Below are positions 62,247-64,000 of a stretch of 64,000 nt of DNA, piece by piece; position 1 is the stretch's first letter; each line of letters begins with the position of its first letter. A program made the position numbers and the translations under genes. The notes beneath the pieces are model-generated. The model was not told where the DNA came from. It made no database searches and saw nothing but the letters and a program-made list of their open reading frames with translations. The stretch comes from Parerythrobacter_A sp963761775 (GTDB taxonomy: Bacteria; Pseudomonadota; Alphaproteobacteria; Sphingomonadales; Sphingomonadaceae): assembly GCA_963761775.1 (NCBI GenBank), contig CAVXIF010000011.1, positions 868,001 through 932,000 of the forward strand, written 5' to 3'.

Positions 62247-63335
62247 ATGGCCACCAATCCTCCTCCTGCCAAAATTCGCGGGCGCGGCGCGCAGTCCGCT
62301 GCCGTGCCCGACCGGTTCGGGCTGGCGACGCGCGAAGCAGATGGCGACTGGCGCGATGCGATGGAGGCGCTGGACGGGCCGCCGGTAAAACTGCGCACCA
62401 CCGTGACCGAGGAAGCGCCCAAGTCGATCCTTTCCTTCAACACCTCGCCCGACATCGGCTTCGACCGGTCCATCAACGCCTATCGCGGGTGCGAGCATGG
62501 CTGCGTCTATTGCTTTGCGCGCCCGACCCATGCTTTTCACGACCTGTCGCCGGGGCTGGACTTCGAAACGAAGCTGTTCGCCAAACCCGGTGCCGCCAGA
62601 CTGCTGCGCGCCACGCTGGCAAAACCGTCCTACCGTCCGCGCTGGATCGCGATGGGCACCAACACCGACCCTTACCAGCCGATAGAGCGCGACTATCGGA
62701 TCACGCGCCAGGTGCTGGAAGTGTGCCTCGATGCGCGCCACCCCGTCACCATCACCACCAAGTCCGACCGCGTGCTGGACGATCTGGACCTGCTGGAAGA
62801 CATGGCGCGCCAACGGCTTGTCGCGGTCGCCATCAGCGTTACCTCGCTCGATGCGAAGTTGTCCGGCAAGCTCGAACCGCGCGCAGCTTCTCCGCGCAAG
62901 CGGTTGGCGGCGCTGGAAAAACTGGCCGCCGCTGGCATCCCTTCCCACATCTCCATCGCGCCCGTCATCCCCGCCATCACCGACGAATACATGGAAGCCC
63001 TGATCGCGGCGGGCGGCAAGGCGGGCGTCCAATCGGCCAGCTGGATCCCGCTGCGCCTGCCCCATGAAGTCGCGCCGCTGTTCCGCGAGTGGCTGGCGGT
63101 GCATTACCCGGAGCGCGCCGCGAAGGTCATCAACATCGTGCGCGACATTCGGGACGGGAGAGACAACGACCCCGGCTTCTTCACCCGCATGAACCCGCAA
63201 GGCGTCTGGGCCGACCTGTTCCGCAACCGGTTCCGCAATGCCTGCCGCAAGGCCGGGATCGGGCGGGAACGCATCGCGCTCGACACCAGCAATTTTCGCG
63301 CCCCGCCGCCGGAAGGACAGATGCGGTTGCTGTAG
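62247..63335 (+). CDS. PA0069-family radical SAM protein
   Basis: 362 residues. Radical SAM cluster motif INAYRGCEHGCVYCFARPTH (Cx3Cx2C). Other family marks are GTNTDPYQPIERDYRIT and VTITTKSDRVLDDLD. The protein belongs to the SplB-like/PA0069 group; the reaction is unknown, though spore photoproduct lyase is the closest characterised family. It opens directly after the parS site. ATG at 62247. Confidence 0.9.
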   Translation: MATNPPPAKIRGRGAQSAAVPDRFGLATREADGDWRDAMEALDGPPVKLRTTVTEEAPKSILSFNTSPDIGFDRSINAYRGCEHGCVYCFARPTHAFHDLSPGLDFETKLFAKPGAARLLRATLAKPSYRPRWIAMGTNTDPYQPIERDYRITRQVLEVCLDARHPVTITTKSDRVLDDLDLLEDMARQRLVAVAISVTSLDAKLSGKLEPRAASPRKRLAALEKLAAAGIPSHISIAPVIPAITDEYMEALIAAGGKAGVQSASWIPLRLPHEVAPLFREWLAVHYPERAAKVINIVRDIRDGRDNDPGFFTRMNPQGVWADLFRNRFRNACRKAGIGRERIALDTSNFRAPPPEGQMRLL

Positions 63336-63369
63336 GATGCTTGTATCGACTCGTTCAAGACTTCGTCAC

Positions 63370-63383
63370 CCCGGATCAAGTCC
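63370..63383. repeat. Partial copy of the 57.2 kb hairpin repeat core
   Basis: CCCGGATCAAGTCC is the complement of the core of the repeat at 57214-57300, here degraded and single-armed, just after the radical SAM gene. It indicates the same dispersed intergenic family. Confidence 0.6.
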
Positions 63384-63431
63384 CGAGTGCCGGGTTTTGC
63401 AGGCCAATTTCAATAGCGAACCATACCCGAC

Positions 63432-63527
63432 CCCGTTCGTCCTGAGCCTGTCGAAGGACCGCCCTTACTACCCGGCGCAGTGTAGAAGGAAGAAGAACAA
63501 TCCTTCGACAGGCTCAGGACGAACGGG
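63432..63527. repeat. Perfect 27-base inverted repeat (REP-like hairpin)
   Basis: Arm 63432-63458 and its exact complement at 63501-63527 are separated by 42 bases. The arm contains TTCGTCCTGAGCCTGTCGA, which I recall as a common dispersed repeat in sphingomonad genomes. It fills most of the gap between the radical SAM and DUF1330 genes, which converge, so it could also end transcription from both sides. Confidence 0.85.
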
Positions 63528-63554
63528 AGCGTTATGTAAGCGCCATAAATTGCT

Positions 63555-63986
63555 CTAAAACCCCTCCCCACCCTCGCTCGGCTTAAACCGAACCAGCCTG
63601 CTGTTCGCCAACGCCGCTGTCCGGTTCACGACCGCTTGCTGATACTCAGCATCCTTGATCATCTCGAAAAACGCGCCGCTGTTCGGGTAGCTGGCGACGA
63701 AGCCGTCGTGCCATTCGCGGGCTTCGGGGCCGGTCACCATCGCCTGGAACGCGCCGCGCCACACGATGCTGCCGCCGACGCGGCGGAAGATCGGGCCGCT
63801 GGTCTTGCCGTATTCCTCATAGGCGCGTCGCCCGCTCCAGCCCTTGCCCGCATGTTCGTGGCCCGCCGGATACTCGGCCACGTCGCGGAACAGCAGCAGG
63901 TTCAGCATGTGGATCGGCTCGTCACGGGGTAGCGCCTTGAACGCGGCGAAACCGGCGGGCGTCGGGTCGATGTGGATGTCGGACAT
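63555..63986 (-). CDS. DUF1330-like ferredoxin-fold protein
   Basis: 143 residues. DUF1330/EthD-like dimeric alpha/beta barrel protein: EPIHMLNLLLFRDVAEYPAG at the N-terminus, GPIFRRVGGSIVWRGAFQAM in the centre and WHDGFVASYPNSGAFFEMIK, the usual second half. Function unknown. ATG at 63986 is preceded by GGAGAGAAACTC, a good ribosome site. The open frame fills the right end of the window; the next gene is not visible. Confidence 0.85.
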   Translation of the reverse strand: MSDIHIDPTPAGFAAFKALPRDEPIHMLNLLLFRDVAEYPAGHEHAGKGWSGRRAYEEYGKTSGPIFRRVGGSIVWRGAFQAMVTGPEAREWHDGFVASYPNSGAFFEMIKDAEYQQAVVNRTAALANSRLVRFKPSEGGEGF

Positions 63987-64000
63987 GAGTTTCTCTCCGG

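Noticed and set aside
1..64000. tRNA, rRNA, CRISPR array, insertion sequence or prophage
   Set aside because: No cloverleaf, conserved rRNA stretch, spaced direct repeats, transposase or integrase was found. Faint signals could have been missed by eye.

Overview
The window is GC-rich and densely coded, and reads as the chromosome of an alphaproteobacterium, most likely order Sphingomonadales and probably family Erythrobacteraceae (inference). The reasons are the complex I operon layout, the RNase E whose S1 domain is split by an acidic insertion, the XrtA (exosortase A) exopolysaccharide cluster in its sphingomonad-like form, and a Caulobacter-type parS site. I see no rRNA, tRNA, insertion sequence, prophage or CRISPR.

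Layout. (1) 1-11.7 kb, minus strand: nuo operon for NADH:quinone oxidoreductase (nuoA-B-C-D-orf59-E-orf47-F-orf216-orf247-G-H-I-J-K-L, with nuoL cut by the window edge). Almost all junctions are 1-8 base overlaps. Two tiny membrane ORFs and two exported proteins sit between subunit genes. (2) 11.8-17 kb: aldehyde dehydrogenase, thiolase, SH3 protein, 2-hydroxyacid dehydrogenase and a RES/Xre toxin-antitoxin pair. (3) 17-24 kb, minus: amidase, PBP1a, RF2, a lipobox-bearing methyltransferase and a nitronate monooxygenase. (4) 24.4-30.7 kb: RNase E, haloalkane dehalogenase, a coupled ATP-grasp/nucleotidyltransferase pair and an SDR. (5) 31-33.4 kb, plus: sdhB, thioesterase, zapE. (6) 33.4-52.1 kb: XrtA/PEP-CTERM exopolysaccharide cluster. 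A minus-strand block carries export protein, chain-length regulator, tyrosine kinase, outer-membrane protein, ATPase, deacetylase, FemAB protein, glycosyltransferase-exosortase fusion and amidotransferase. Around it lies a carrier-protein module (PLP decarboxylase, acyl-CoA ligase, acyltransferase, ACP, two hydrolases). (7) 52-59 kb, minus: etfD, ispE, N-formylglutamate amidohydrolase, ilvD, lipoprotein, rRNA methyltransferase. (8) 59-64 kb: UDG-like protein, lytic transglycosylase, moaB, a parS site, a radical SAM protein and a DUF1330 protein.

How parts work together. The nuo genes build one membrane complex. The 33-52 kb cluster makes, trims and exports a polysaccharide and provides the exosortase that processes PEP-CTERM proteins. 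However, no PEP-CTERM substrate, initiating sugar transferase, flippase, polymerase or PrsK/PrsR pair is in the window, so the system must be completed elsewhere.

A strong quality signal runs through the window. At least eight genes (nuoL, nuoK, rne, the dehalogenase, the XrtA amidotransferase, the rRNA methyltransferase, ispE, moaB), and probably two more (RES toxin, N-formylglutamate amidohydrolase), are split by small indels, mostly +1. All still read as sensible proteins across two frames. Several are expected to be essential, so I read these as sequencing or assembly errors rather than decay, and give gene spans across the frameshift.
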